Shown: positions 1 through 9,857 of the stretch, piece after piece
Numbering within the stretch: position 1 is the stretch's first letter
Layout: every line of letters starts with the position of its first letter
Origin: Acidimicrobiales bacterium
Lineage (GTDB): Bacteria; Actinomycetota; Acidimicrobiia; Acidimicrobiales; Acidimicrobilacustridaceae
NCBI GenBank assembly: GCA_026419545.1
Contig: JANZZE010000010.1
Coordinates: 1 to 34,898, forward strand
Direction of reading: 5' to 3'
DNA: 34,898 nt
The notes under the pieces: model-generated
What the model was told of the DNA's origin: nothing
What the model saw: only the letters and a program-made list of their open reading frames with translations
Database searches by the model: none
Translations under genes and position numbers: made by a program

Positions 1-1
1 G

Positions 2-559
2 TGGATGCCGTTCCGTGGCCTGCTCACCGCGCTGGGGGCACCCACCGAGCTGGTGCCCAACGACGCCATCCCCGGCCGCGGGCCGGCCGTGCTCGACAGC
101 CCGGTCGGCCGGCTGGGCGTGGTGATCTCCTGGGAGGTGTTCTTCACCGAACGAGCCGCCGATGCAATCGGGAACGGGGGCGAGGTGTTGCTCAACCCCA
201 CCAACGGGTCCTCATATTGGCTGACCCAGGTGCAGAGCCAGCAGGTGGCCTCATCGCGGCTACGAGCGATCGAGACCGGGCGATGGGAGGTTCAAGCCGC
301 ACCCACGGGGTTCAGCACGATCATCAATCCGGTCGGCAGGGTGATCGACTGCACGAAAATCAACGGCCAAGGGGCCACCTCTGGGTGGTGCCGCAGCGGC
401 GTCTCCGAACAGATCGTCCTACAGGCAGTGATCCAAAGGCGCCACGGGCGCACGTTGGCGCTCACGATCGGCCAGTGGCCCAGCTTGGTGGTCGCAGTGC
501 TGGCGGTTGCGGGAGGCTGGGTCATCCAGCGCCGACAGCCACCCACATTCGACTCCTGA
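2..559 (+). CDS. lnt: Apolipoprotein N-acyltransferase-like protein, C-terminal part (5' partial)
   Basis: The reading frame enters from the left edge and ends at 559, so only about 185 C-terminal residues are visible. They match the end of the nitrilase/CN-hydrolase domain of Lnt, the inner-membrane enzyme that N-acylates lipoproteins: an ISWEVFF segment, then LNPTNGSSYW, a QVASSRLRAIETGRW stretch and APTGFSTIINPVGRV. A hydrophobic helix near the end (LVVAVLAVAGGWVI) fits the final membrane segment. The oddity is the first motif: Lnt normally has Cys in the ICYE position, and here the codon at 128-130 encodes Ser (ISWE). The catalytic Glu and Lys would lie upstream of the window. It may be a divergent or inactive Lnt, or a nitrilase-fold relative. 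The last codons lie inside a 36-bp repeat whose second copy follows the stop. Confidence 0.8.
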   Translation, partial: WMPFRGLLTALGAPTELVPNDAIPGRGPAVLDSPVGRLGVVISWEVFFTERAADAIGNGGEVLLNPTNGSSYWLTQVQSQQVASSRLRAIETGRWEVQAAPTGFSTIINPVGRVIDCTKINGQGATSGWCRSGVSEQIVLQAVIQRRHGRTLALTIGQWPSLVVAVLAVAGGWVIQRRQPPTFDS

Positions 560-618
560 ATGCCAACCAGCCTGAGGGAGTCGCGGGAGGCTGGGTCATC
601 CAGCGCCGACAGCCACCC
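509..618. repeat. 36-bp perfect direct repeat spanning the lnt 3' end
   Basis: Positions 509-544 and 583-618 are identical over 36 bases, period 74. The first copy encodes the last residues of the Lnt-like protein (AGGWVIQRRQPP); the second lies beyond the stop codon. 74 is not a multiple of three, so copy 2 is in another frame. A recent tandem duplication of the gene's 3' end explains this best. Confidence 0.9.
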
Positions 619-650
619 GGGTCCCCCTCAGCGACTGCATCGGTGTGGCC

Positions 651-1112
651 TCACACCTCCACCATCAGCGTGACGGGTCCGTCGTTGACCAACGAAACGT
701 GCATGTCGGCGCCGAAACGGCCGGTTGCGACAATTGCTCCGAGGCCCCGCAGCTCGCTCGTGAAATACTCGACGAGCGGTTCGGCATGCTCGGGTCGGGC
801 AGCATCGAGCCACGATGGCCGGCGCCCACGGCGGGTGTCGCCGTAGAGCGTGAATTGGCTGACAACCAGGATCTGCCGTGTTGTCTCCGCCACCGACAGA
901 TTCATGGCCCCCTGCTCATCGGCCATGACCCGCAGGGTCCAGACCTTCTTTGCCAGGCGGGAAGCGGTCGCTTCGTCATCGGAATGGGTGACACCGACGA
1001 GCAGGCACAATCCAGGACCGATCGACCCAATGACCTCGCGAGCGCCGACACCTTCACCGGTTCTCGGAACAGAAACCGAAGCCGATACCACCCGCTGCAC
1101 CAGCGCCCTCAT
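651..1112 (-). CDS. dtd: D-aminoacyl-tRNA deacylase
   Basis: Dtd hydrolyses D-aminoacyl-tRNA (and mischarged Gly-tRNA), recycling the tRNA in the cytoplasm. The 153-residue product starting MRALVQRV has the family's ordered motifs: N-terminal RALVQRVxxAxV, [17 protein letters not shown] (residues 85-101, with the SQFT substrate loop) and the C-terminal NDGPVT (143-148) that supplies the Gly-cisPro chirality filter. The open frame extends eight codons upstream, but the ATG at 1112 gives the normal family N-terminus, so I place the start there. The length is slightly above the usual 145-150 because of a few extra residues around 18-27. It is convergent with the lnt-like gene and divergent from the GT4 gene, and probably transcribed alone. 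Confidence 0.95.
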   Translation of the reverse strand: MRALVQRVVSASVSVPRTGEGVGAREVIGSIGPGLCLLVGVTHSDDEATASRLAKKVWTLRVMADEQGAMNLSVAETTRQILVVSQFTLYGDTRRGRRPSWLDAARPEHAEPLVEYFTSELRGLGAIVATGRFGADMHVSLVNDGPVTLMVEV

Positions 1113-1156
1113 GCCGAGCAACCTACCGCCCAGCATTTCCCCAACTCATCCCCAAC

Positions 1157-1246
1157 GGGTGCTGTTCTCCCCGCATTGCGCGGTGTTACGCACCCAAACC
1201 CCCAAACGGGTGCTGCTTTCCGCGCATTGCGCGGTGTTACGCACCC
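1157..1246. repeat. Two tandem copies of a nested palindromic intergenic element
   Basis: Two 39-nt units (1157-1195 and 1208-1246, period 51) each begin GGGTGC and end with its complement GCACCC. Inside each is a smaller hairpin: CCGC-ATTGC-GCGG in unit 1 and CCGCGC-ATT-GCGCGG (1220-1234) in unit 2. A third degenerate unit lies at 23538-23574 and shares GGTGTTRCGCACCCGACAC with unit 2. The element lies between divergent dtd and the GT4 gene, so it is not simply a terminator. It resembles a REP-type or MITE-derived repeat. Confidence 0.8.
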
Positions 1247-1255
1247 GACACGTAT

Positions 1256-1283
1256 TTGACGGGCTGTCAGAGAGCGATAAGGC
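1256..1283 (+). promoter_or_regulatory. Possible sigma-70-type promoter for the GT4 operon
   Basis: TTGACG at 1256-1261 is followed after 16 bases by TAAGGC (1278-1283), about 95 bases before the GT4 start at 1377. The -35 match is good and the -10 is weak. It is the best promoter candidate I see in the gap, by pattern only. Confidence 0.3.
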
Positions 1284-1376
1284 TTAGCGGTTTGTGCAGC
1301 ATTGGGAGGCGTCTACCCACCGTCGACTGGGCGACGACCTCCGATCCGGCCAAAGCCGGGGAAGCGAGTAACAGGC

Positions 1377-2723
1377 ATGACCATTCCGGTGCCCCACGAC
1401 GACGAGCCGCTGAGCATCGCCTACCTGTGCTATCGGGGGAAACCCCATGTCGGCGGCCAAGGTGTCTACACCAGGCACCTCACCAAGGCCTTGGTCGACC
1501 TCGGGCACCACGTCGAAGTCCTGGGCGGGCCGCCCTACCCCATCCTCGACGACCGGGTACCCCTGATCAAGTTGCCAAGCCTCGAGATCTACAACGACTA
1601 CTTCCCGATGCGGATGCCCGGCATCTGGGAACTCAAGACGTTGGCCGACTGGGTGGAGGTCACCTCCTTCAGCACGGGTAACTTCCCCGAACCGCTCGCA
1701 TTTTCGATCCGGGCCTGGCAACACCTTCGGAAGCGAGTTTCGGATTTCGATCTGGTCCAGGACAACCAGTGTCTCGGCTACGGCCTCCTCGCCATCGAGC
1801 GTGAAGGGCTCCCGGTCCTGGCCACGATTCACCACCCGATCACGGTGGATCGCCGTCTGGAGATGGAACACGCCGAAACCCGCTACCAACGGTTCGCCAA
1901 GGCCCGCTGGTATGCGTTCACCAAGATGCAGACCCGAGTGGCGAGCCGAATGACCCGGGTGTTGACGGTGTCACAGAACTCGTTCGAGGACATCCACAAG
2001 GACCACAAGGTGCCCGTCGAACGGATCAACGTGGTCCCCGTCGGAGTCGACCAAGACCTGTTCCGGCCACTACCACACGTGCAGCGGGTTCCCGGCCGCC
2101 TCATCACCACGGCATCGGCGGATGTCACCATGAAGGGCCTTCGCTACCTGCTCGAAGCGGTGGCCAAGCTCCGCACCGAACGCCACGTCGAGTTGGTCGT
2201 CATCGGCAAGCTGAAGGAAGGCGGACCGTCGGCACGCACCATCGACCAACTCGGCTTGCGAGATGCGGTGATCTTCGTCAGCGGTGTGCCCGAAGAACGC
2301 ATCATCGAGCTCTACAGCGAGGCCGAGGTAGCAATCGTGCCGTCGCTGTATGAGGGCTTCTCCCTCCCCGCGATCGAGGCCATGTCGTGCGGTGTCCCGC
2401 TCGTCGCCACGACCGGCGGCGCGCTACCAGAAGTCGTCGGGGCCGACGGCGACACTGCCTTACTGGTTCCGCCCGGCGACTCAGATGCACTCGCCGCCAA
2501 GATCCGCGAGGCCCTCGATTCCCCCGAGCTGCGGGCCCGCGTCGGAGCCAACGGTCGCCAGCGCGTCATCGACCGCTGGACATGGCGCCATACCGCCATC
2601 GGGACCGTCGAGCAGTACCGGGCGCTGCTTGCTGAGACCGCCCACATCCAGGCCCGTCGACCAGGCGGCGCGGGCTCGGCACCTCGGTTCCGACGCAATC
2701 GCGTGGGAGTGCGGCCGTGCTGA
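1377..2723 (+). CDS. GT4 family glycosyltransferase
   Basis: A 448-residue GT-B retaining glycosyltransferase. The N-terminal half carries the glycine-rich acceptor loop (PHVGGQGVYTRHL, residues 23-35). The C-terminal half has the nucleotide-sugar site: TASADVTMKG (246-254), and the GT4 EX7E motif with E326 and E334 in EGFSLPAIEAMSCG, followed by GGALPEVVG. I chose ATG 1377, which starts just before the Rossmann strand (LSIAYLCYRG); the longer frame adds an unlikely N-terminus. The stop overlaps the methyltransferase GTG start, so the two are translationally coupled. Sugar donor and acceptor cannot be read from sequence. With the following methyltransferase and toroid gene, it probably builds or modifies a cell-envelope or lipid-linked glycan (inference). 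Confidence 0.9.
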   Translation: MTIPVPHDDEPLSIAYLCYRGKPHVGGQGVYTRHLTKALVDLGHHVEVLGGPPYPILDDRVPLIKLPSLEIYNDYFPMRMPGIWELKTLADWVEVTSFSTGNFPEPLAFSIRAWQHLRKRVSDFDLVQDNQCLGYGLLAIEREGLPVLATIHHPITVDRRLEMEHAETRYQRFAKARWYAFTKMQTRVASRMTRVLTVSQNSFEDIHKDHKVPVERINVVPVGVDQDLFRPLPHVQRVPGRLITTASADVTMKGLRYLLEAVAKLRTERHVELVVIGKLKEGGPSARTIDQLGLRDAVIFVSGVPEERIIELYSEAEVAIVPSLYEGFSLPAIEAMSCGVPLVATTGGALPEVVGADGDTALLVPPGDSDALAAKIREALDSPELRARVGANGRQRVIDRWTWRHTAIGTVEQYRALLAETAHIQARRPGGAGSAPRFRRNRVGVRPC

Positions 2724-3490
2724 CCGTCGACTACAACCGGCTCGGCCTGCGTCCCGGCGACCTGCTGCTCGATCTCGGGTGTGGCTTCGGCCGTCACGCC
2801 TTTGAAGCATTCCGCCGCGGCGCACGCGTCGTCGCCTGCGACCTGGCCCAACCCGAGCTTCAACAAGTGCGGGCCATCTTCGAAGCAATGGTCGATGCCG
2901 GCGAGGCGCCACCGACCGGGATGGCTGACACGACCTGCGCGGACGCAACCCGCCTGCCGTTCCCGAGCGCGACCTTCGATCGGATCATCGCCTCGGAGGT
3001 GCTCGAACACATCGCCCACGACATCGGCGCCTTGGATGAGCTGGCTCGTGTGCTCAAACCCGGCGGCACGATCGCAGTGACGGTTCCCGCCTGGCTCGCC
3101 GAGACGATCTGCTGGACGTTGTCGGACGAGTACTACGCCCCCAAAGCTGAGGGCGGTCACGTCCGTATCTACACCGAGTCTCGTCTTCGATCACTCCTCG
3201 CCGGCGCGGGTCTCGAGCCGGGGGCTTCGCATCTCGCCCACGCGCTGCACACGCCGTACTGGTGGCTCAAGTGCCTGGTTGGACTGCGAAGAGACACCTT
3301 CCCGCTCGTCAAGGCCTACAACCGGCTGCTCGTGTGGGACATCGAGAAGCGCCCCGTCATCACGCGTCTGGCCGAACGTCTTCTCAACCCGGTCCTCGGC
3401 AAGAGCCTAGTGGTGTATGCCACCAAGCCAATCGCCGCACGCGCCAGCACAGCTGGGCACGTTCGCGAACTGGAGAGCGTCCGTGGCTGA
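2717..3490 (+). CDS. Class I SAM-dependent methyltransferase
   Basis: 257 residues with a canonical class I methyltransferase core. Motif I is LLDLGCGFGRHAFEA (residues 17-31, SAM-binding glycines), then the motif II acid (VVACDLAQPE), a DATRLPF motif III region and FDRIIASEVLEHI with LKPGGTIAVTVP (motifs IV-VI). The C-terminal third is basic and aromatic (YWWLKCLVGL), suggesting a membrane-proximal or bulky hydrophobic substrate. It starts at GTG 2717 inside the last codons of the GT4 gene and ends at 3490, past the start of the next gene. This double overlap supports one operon and a shared pathway. The methyl acceptor is unknown; the family includes small-molecule and quinone or glycolipid methyltransferases. 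Confidence 0.9.
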   Translation: MLTVDYNRLGLRPGDLLLDLGCGFGRHAFEAFRRGARVVACDLAQPELQQVRAIFEAMVDAGEAPPTGMADTTCADATRLPFPSATFDRIIASEVLEHIAHDIGALDELARVLKPGGTIAVTVPAWLAETICWTLSDEYYAPKAEGGHVRIYTESRLRSLLAGAGLEPGASHLAHALHTPYWWLKCLVGLRRDTFPLVKAYNRLLVWDIEKRPVITRLAERLLNPVLGKSLVVYATKPIAARASTAGHVRELESVRG

Positions 3491-4592
3491 TTCCCGTCCC
3501 CCAATTCCAGAAGTCATCGGTGTGCTCTCGGCCGCTGACGTAGCGGCAACCGTCGACGCCATCGCCGAGTGGCAGTTGCCCAACGGCATGGTGCCGTGGT
3601 TCCCGGGCGGGCACGCCGATCCGTGGAACCACGTCGAGGCGGCGATGGCGCTTGCCCTCGGAGGTCGCCGGGCCGAAGCAGAGCGGGCCTATGACTGGCT
3701 GGCAAGCATGCAACGGGCGGATGGGTCGTGGCACCAGTACTACCTTGCCGACGGGATCGAGCAGGACAAGCTCGACGCCAACACCATCGCGTATGTCGCC
3801 ACCGGTGTTTGGCACCATTACCTGCTCACCGGGGACGAAGGGTTCGCTGAGACGATGTGGCCAGTGGTCGACCGGGCCATCGAGTTCGTCCTCGACCTCC
3901 AGACCCCACGGGGCGAGATCATCTGGGCCCGCCACGCCGACGGCACCCCCTGGTCTTTTGCGCTTCTCACCGGCTCGTCGTCGATGTGCCACTCGATCAG
4001 GTGTGCAATCGCCCTCGCCGAGCATCTCGGGCACGAGCGGCCCGACTGGGAACTGTCTGCCGCCCGGCTCGCCCACGTGGTGGGGGCACATTGCCGGGGT
4101 GAGATCCCGGACGCTTTCGCACCGAAACACCGCTGGGCGATGGACTGGTACTACCCGGTCCTCGCTGGAGTCCTGCGAGGCGACGAAGGCCTCGAACGGC
4201 TGGATGCCCGCGAAGCGACTTTCGTGGTCGAGGGGCTAGGTGTGCGGTGCGTGAGCGACCGACCGTGGGTGACCGCCGCCGAGACCTGCGAGTGTCTGTT
4301 GGCCTACCTGTCACTCGGCGAGCGCGATCGGGCCGTAAAGCTCTTCGAGTGGGCGCAACAACTCCGAGCCGACGACGGCCATTACTGGACCGGCATCGTC
4401 TTCCCGGAGATGGTCCATTTCCCCGGCGACGAGAAGACGACCTACACCGGTGCTTCGATCGTGCTGGCCGCGGATGCCCTGTCCGGCACGAGCGCGGCAA
4501 GCGGGTTGTTCATCGACCACGAGCTGCTACCTGAACTTGCGCTGGCAGAAGCGGAGGACGAACTCGCCGACGAGGTCGCAGAAGAACGCTGA
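3483..4592 (+). CDS. Alpha/alpha-toroid protein (prenyltransferase/six-hairpin-glycosidase-like)
   Basis: 369 residues starting at GTG 3483, which overlaps the methyltransferase stop; the open frame upstream is incidental. The sequence is a series of helical repeats with aromatic and acidic loop motifs: AIAEWQLPNGMVPWFPGGH, WLASMQRADGSWHQYY, LDANTIAYVATGVWHHY, KHRWAMDWYYPVLAG and DDGHYWTGIVFPE. That pattern is typical of alpha/alpha-toroids, which include terpene cyclases/prenyltransferases and six-hairpin glycosidases. There is no signal peptide and no clear DDXD cyclase motif, so a glycan-processing or structural role next to the GT4 enzyme is at least as likely as isoprenoid chemistry. The C-terminus is a short acidic tail (EAEDELADEVAEER). 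I do not assign a reaction. Confidence 0.75.
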   Translation: MADSRPPIPEVIGVLSAADVAATVDAIAEWQLPNGMVPWFPGGHADPWNHVEAAMALALGGRRAEAERAYDWLASMQRADGSWHQYYLADGIEQDKLDANTIAYVATGVWHHYLLTGDEGFAETMWPVVDRAIEFVLDLQTPRGEIIWARHADGTPWSFALLTGSSSMCHSIRCAIALAEHLGHERPDWELSAARLAHVVGAHCRGEIPDAFAPKHRWAMDWYYPVLAGVLRGDEGLERLDAREATFVVEGLGVRCVSDRPWVTAAETCECLLAYLSLGERDRAVKLFEWAQQLRADDGHYWTGIVFPEMVHFPGDEKTTYTGASIVLAADALSGTSAASGLFIDHELLPELALAEAEDELADEVAEER

Positions 4593-4613
4593 GACCACCC
4601 GCCGCCTGACACC

Positions 4614-7265
4614 ATGTCGGGCGTGCCCACTAATGCAGCCGTGATGAGAAAGCTGACCTTGCGCGGTTTGCGCGCCCATCCGACCCGGTTCGTGGCGATG
4701 ATGCTGGCCGTCATCGTGGCCACCACGTTCCTCGGTGGCGCGATCGTGTTACGCGACTCGGTGGTTCGCACGATCGAACGGAACACCACCGAAGCCCTCA
4801 AGGGGGTCGACGCCGCCATCGAGCCCGACCTGAACCTGGCCGAGGACAACTTCAACGACAACCCGACCGTTCCCGCCGAACTATTCGACGCCGTGACCTC
4901 GACACCGGGTGTCGCTGCAGCGGCGGGTGTCCTGCAGGGCCAACTCGTTCTGCTGCAACCACTCCCCGAGGGCCAAGTCGCGCGCACGACCGGCATCGGG
5001 ACACTGCGCATCGACGCCGAAGCCCTCAATCCGTATCAGCTCGTCGATGGACGCTGGCCCGAACGCTCAGGTGAAGTCGCACTCGACGCCAAGACGGCGC
5101 AGGTCAAGAAGCTGCCTGTTGGATCGGACGTTCAGCTCGCTACCTCCGTCGGCCAGGTCGGGGCCACAGTCGTGGGTACCGTGCGCTACGGGAGCTTGCC
5201 GAACGAGAACGACCAGCTCAACGTGATCGTCTCTGCCGCTGACGCGTTCGACTGGCTCGGCGCGGGGCAGGCTGCATACCAGTTCACCTATGTCAGCGCC
5301 GCAGCGGGCGTGGAAACCGGCAGCCTCGTCGACGCGCTCCGCCGTGCCGTCGGTGACGAGGCGCGAACACCTAAGAAGGCCGAGACCACCATCGGTCCAC
5401 CAGTCGCACCGACCGACCGCTACGACGTGCTCTCCGGCGACGAGTTCCGCCGCCAACAAGCAGGAGAGGCAGGCAACCTCACGTCCTGGGTCGGGACCGG
5501 GATGCAGGTCTTCGCCTATGTCGCCCTCTTCGTCGGGATCTTCATCATCTACAACACGTTCACGATCGTGGTGGCGCAACGGACACGGGAACTCGCCCTA
5601 CTCCGCGCGATCGGCGCTTCGGGGAAACAGGTACGCCGTTCCGTGCTCTTCGAATCGCTCATTGTCGGCATTGTGGCCAGCGCCACCGGTTACCTCATCG
5701 GGGTCGGGCTCGTCGCTCTGCTCGCCCGCACAGTCCCCGATCTGATCTCGTTCGGCACCTCTGGCGATGTAGGGCTCACCGTGGCCCCGATTGGCGTCCT
5801 CCAAACGTTGTTGTCCGGCACGCTCGTCACCGTCATCTCGGCCTTCATCCCTGCGTTCCGGGCGGCCAGGGTGCGCCCGCTCGAGGCGCTACGGGTGGCA
5901 AGCACCGACCGAAGCAGTTCCAGCCAGATACGGGCCTGGCTCGGCTTGGCCCTCACTGCGACTGGCGCGGTCGTGCTGATCGTCGCAAGCGTCACCGAGA
6001 CCGCGATCTTGTTGCTGCCCGCCCCCGCACTCTTGTTACTCGGTGTACTACTGCTCGGTCCATGGCTGTCCAAACGGGTTGCAGAACTCGCTCGGGCAGT
6101 GCTGCGCATCGGTGGTGGCACACCCGTTCGGCTCGCCGTTGACAACGTCGAACGAAACCCGCGGCGCGCCGCGACCACAGCGAACGCTTTGGTGATCGGC
6201 GTCACCATGGTCGTGTTCGTGACCGCCGCCGGGGGTGCGCTGCGAGATTTCGCGGTGCAGTTCATATCCCGCTTCGGCGGACCCGATCTCATCCTCGCGT
6301 CGAGCACGCCGACGTTCCCATCTGGAGTCGCTGAGAAGCTCAACGGGCTCGAAGGCGTCTCCCGAGTGGTCCCGGTGTACCAAGGGGTAGGCCGCACCGT
6401 GCTCGAAACCACCCAGGGCGGAAGAGGCGAACCGATCCCGCTGCCGATCGCGGCCCTCGACCTCGCCGACGACGCCAGCGCACTGGGGATCGAAGCCACT
6501 TCGGGGTCGCTGCAGGGTCTCGGCGACTCGCAGGTTGCGGTAGCTGACTTCTTCGGGCAACTCGGCATAGGCCTCGGATCACCGGTCACCGTCACGTTCG
6601 CGAATGGGGAAACCCGTTCCTACACCGTGGGCGCACTGACCAAGTTCTCGCTGTCGGTCCCTCCGGTGCTGATGAACACCTCCTCCTTGAAACAAGTCGT
6701 GCCAGATGCAATGCCTGCGACCTACAACCTCCAGGTCCGGTCCGGCCAGCTCGAGACAGTCAAAAAAGCGCTCGACGAGCTCACCACGACCTACAGCTCG
6801 ATCCAAGTCGTTCCCGGGAACGCCATCGCGTCGTTCGTCAAAGCATTCTTCGACACCTTGATCTCAGCGATCAACGCGTTGCTCGTCATCGCAGTCGTCA
6901 TCGCCGTGTTCGGCATCGTCAACACGCTGATGCTGAGCATCATCGAACGAACACGTGAGATCGGTCTGCTGCGAGCGGTCGGGATGTCCCGGCGGCAGGT
7001 GCGAACATCAATCCGGACCGAGTCGCTCATTGTTGCGCTTCTCGGGACGGGCATCGGTGTCGCCTTCGGTCTGTTCCTCGCCTACTTCGTGACCCGGCCC
7101 CTGTTCACGGATCCAGATGCCGGTATCACTGGTGGGTTCCGATGGCCGTTGGAGGAGCTTGCAGTGATCGACAGCCTCGGAGTCCTCATCGGGCTCGTCG
7201 CGTCGATCATCCCGGCATGGCGGGCCGCTCGGCTCGACATCCTCGAAGCCATCCGCACCGAGTGA
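4614..7265 (+). CDS. FtsX/MacB-type ABC transporter permease, two-module
   Basis: 883 residues, the size of fused LolC/MacB-like permeases. Order: N-terminal membrane helix (about 20-45), a large extracytoplasmic MacB-core-like domain (50-280), an FtsX domain (about 292-427, with the coupling segment RELALLRAIGASGKQVRR), two central helices (440-490), a second extracytoplasmic domain (500-740) and a second FtsX domain (746-882, REIGLLRAVGMSRRQVR). The paired coupling segments should contact an ABC ATPase, yet none is encoded nearby. It starts 21 bases after the toroid gene, so it probably belongs to the same transcript. Such permeases usually move lipids, lipoproteins or peptides or exert mechanical work. 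GTG 4641 and ATG 4644 are alternative starts. The stop abuts the convergent next gene without a spacer. Confidence 0.92.
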   Translation: MSGVPTNAAVMRKLTLRGLRAHPTRFVAMMLAVIVATTFLGGAIVLRDSVVRTIERNTTEALKGVDAAIEPDLNLAEDNFNDNPTVPAELFDAVTSTPGVAAAAGVLQGQLVLLQPLPEGQVARTTGIGTLRIDAEALNPYQLVDGRWPERSGEVALDAKTAQVKKLPVGSDVQLATSVGQVGATVVGTVRYGSLPNENDQLNVIVSAADAFDWLGAGQAAYQFTYVSAAAGVETGSLVDALRRAVGDEARTPKKAETTIGPPVAPTDRYDVLSGDEFRRQQAGEAGNLTSWVGTGMQVFAYVALFVGIFIIYNTFTIVVAQRTRELALLRAIGASGKQVRRSVLFESLIVGIVASATGYLIGVGLVALLARTVPDLISFGTSGDVGLTVAPIGVLQTLLSGTLVTVISAFIPAFRAARVRPLEALRVASTDRSSSSQIRAWLGLALTATGAVVLIVASVTETAILLLPAPALLLLGVLLLGPWLSKRVAELARAVLRIGGGTPVRLAVDNVERNPRRAATTANALVIGVTMVVFVTAAGGALRDFAVQFISRFGGPDLILASSTPTFPSGVAEKLNGLEGVSRVVPVYQGVGRTVLETTQGGRGEPIPLPIAALDLADDASALGIEATSGSLQGLGDSQVAVADFFGQLGIGLGSPVTVTFANGETRSYTVGALTKFSLSVPPVLMNTSSLKQVVPDAMPATYNLQVRSGQLETVKKALDELTTTYSSIQVVPGNAIASFVKAFFDTLISAINALLVIAVVIAVFGIVNTLMLSIIERTREIGLLRAVGMSRRQVRTSIRTESLIVALLGTGIGVAFGLFLAYFVTRPLFTDPDAGITGGFRWPLEELAVIDSLGVLIGLVASIIPAWRAARLDILEAIRTE

Positions 7266-8455
<1,190 letters not shown>

Positions 8456-8584
8456 AGTCGGTCGATTCTCTGGACGAACGGCGGCCAGCGGCGCTGGCGG
8501 CCAACCGGTCGGAACTGCCCAAGGTTACTCGGCGCCGCACCCATAGGACAGTTCAGCTCTGGCCCACGTCGTCTCGCGAGCAGC

Positions 8585-9772
8585 TCAGTCCACCAGAGCA
8601 TTAGCGCGGGCGACAGAGCCGAGCCAATACGCGCTGGGCTTCGCAGTCCGCAGTTGGGTCGAACGCTCGACGGCCACCAGACCGAACTTGGGGCCGTAGC
8701 CGAATGCCCACTCGAAGTTGTCGAGCAAGCTCCAGCACGTGTAGCCCAACACCGTGATGCCATCGGCCAAACAGTCAAGCACTCCGCGCAGTGCCGTCCG
8801 CAGGTAGGAGATCCGCTGGTCGTCGTCATCGGTCCCGATCCCGTTCTCGGTCACCAAGACTGGTACGCCGCCGGTCACCTCCCAGGCCCGCCGAATGGTG
8901 GCGCCGAGCGACTCGGGGTAGTACTCGTACCCCATCGGCAGCACCGGCACCCCTGGTTCGGGCCCTAGTGGGCCGCCCGCACCAACCCGCGTTCGGCTGT
9001 AGGTCTGCACGCCGATGAAATCGTCACCGCGCACGGCATCGAGGTAGAAGTCCTCGCTCACCCGCCGGTATCGGTCACGCATCGCAACGGCCTGCTCGTC
9101 ATCTGGCGGGACCGCTTGGTAATCGCTCATCGCCAAGGTCAGTCCGACGGGCTTGTCGCCCAGCGCTGCTTTGATCACGTCGCGAACCCGGCAGTGGGCG
9201 TCCCGAAACACCTCTTGTGACTGCTTGTACAGGTTCTTGTCCCGGGTGCCCGGTGGGAACGCCCCGACCATGTAGGTCAGGAAGGCGACGATGTTGGGTT
9301 CGTTGATCGTGCAGGCCCGGGTGATGAGGTCGCCCAGGTGCTTGGATGCCTGCTCCGCGAACCGGCAGAAGCGGTCGATGGTGGCTGGGTTCGTCCACCC
9401 ACCGTCGGCAGCGACCCAACGCGGACTCGTGAAATGGTGAAAGGTTACGACTGGATCGATGCCGTGCTCTAGGCAGGTGGCACACACCCGCCGGTAGTGA
9501 TCAAGTGCAGCCTTCGAGAAGAACCCTTCCTCAGGCTCGATACGACTCCATTCGATCGAGAAGCGGTAGTTGTCGAACCCCAGTGCAGCGAGCAAGGCAA
9601 TGTCGTCGGGATACCGGTGGTAGTGGTCGCAGGCATCAAGGCTTGGTTCAACACACGGCGTGCCGGGCTGGTGTTCCCACGCCCACCAGTCGTTGTTCCA
9701 GTTGTTTCCCTCCACTTGGTGCGCAGCCGTTGCCGTACCCCACCAGAACCCGTCCGGGAAACGATCCGCCAT
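8585..9772 (-). CDS. GH1 family beta-glucosidase/beta-glycosidase
   Basis: 395 residues starting MADRFPDGFWWGTATAAHQVEG, the standard GH1 N-terminus. The (beta/alpha)8 barrel landmarks are present: FRFSIEWSRIEP-type strand (70-80), acid/base TINEPN with E158, HHF (112-114) and the nucleophile VTENG with E309, then GYTCWSLLDNFEWAFGYGPKFGL (343-365), the aglycone/glycone-binding Trp loop. The length is a little short of the usual 440-480, with shortened loops. There is no signal peptide, so it acts in the cytoplasm on imported beta-glucosides or related disaccharides. The ATG at 9772 is preferred over the longer frame because it matches the family start. It is divergent from the sugar dehydrogenase gene. 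Confidence 0.95.
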   Translation of the reverse strand: MADRFPDGFWWGTATAAHQVEGNNWNNDWWAWEHQPGTPCVEPSLDACDHYHRYPDDIALLAALGFDNYRFSIEWSRIEPEEGFFSKAALDHYRRVCATCLEHGIDPVVTFHHFTSPRWVAADGGWTNPATIDRFCRFAEQASKHLGDLITRACTINEPNIVAFLTYMVGAFPPGTRDKNLYKQSQEVFRDAHCRVRDVIKAALGDKPVGLTLAMSDYQAVPPDDEQAVAMRDRYRRVSEDFYLDAVRGDDFIGVQTYSRTRVGAGGPLGPEPGVPVLPMGYEYYPESLGATIRRAWEVTGGVPVLVTENGIGTDDDDQRISYLRTALRGVLDCLADGITVLGYTCWSLLDNFEWAFGYGPKFGLVAVERSTQLRTAKPSAYWLGSVARANALVD

Positions 9773-9857
9773 GGCACCGCAGGCTAGCCCGACCACCCTC
9801 GGCACTTCCTGGGCCATAGTCTCGTCAGGTCACAAGACCATGCGGGAGGATCAAAGC

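Noticed and set aside
1-846. Frame-1 281-codon open frame over the lnt region
   Set aside because: Arg/Gly/His-rich and out of frame with the Lnt motifs; it only repeats GGWVIQRRQPP because it reads the second repeat copy.
5690-6595. 301-codon minus-strand open frame inside the permease gene
   Set aside because: Antisense shadow of a well-supported permease; Ser/Arg/Pro-rich translation with no family motifs.
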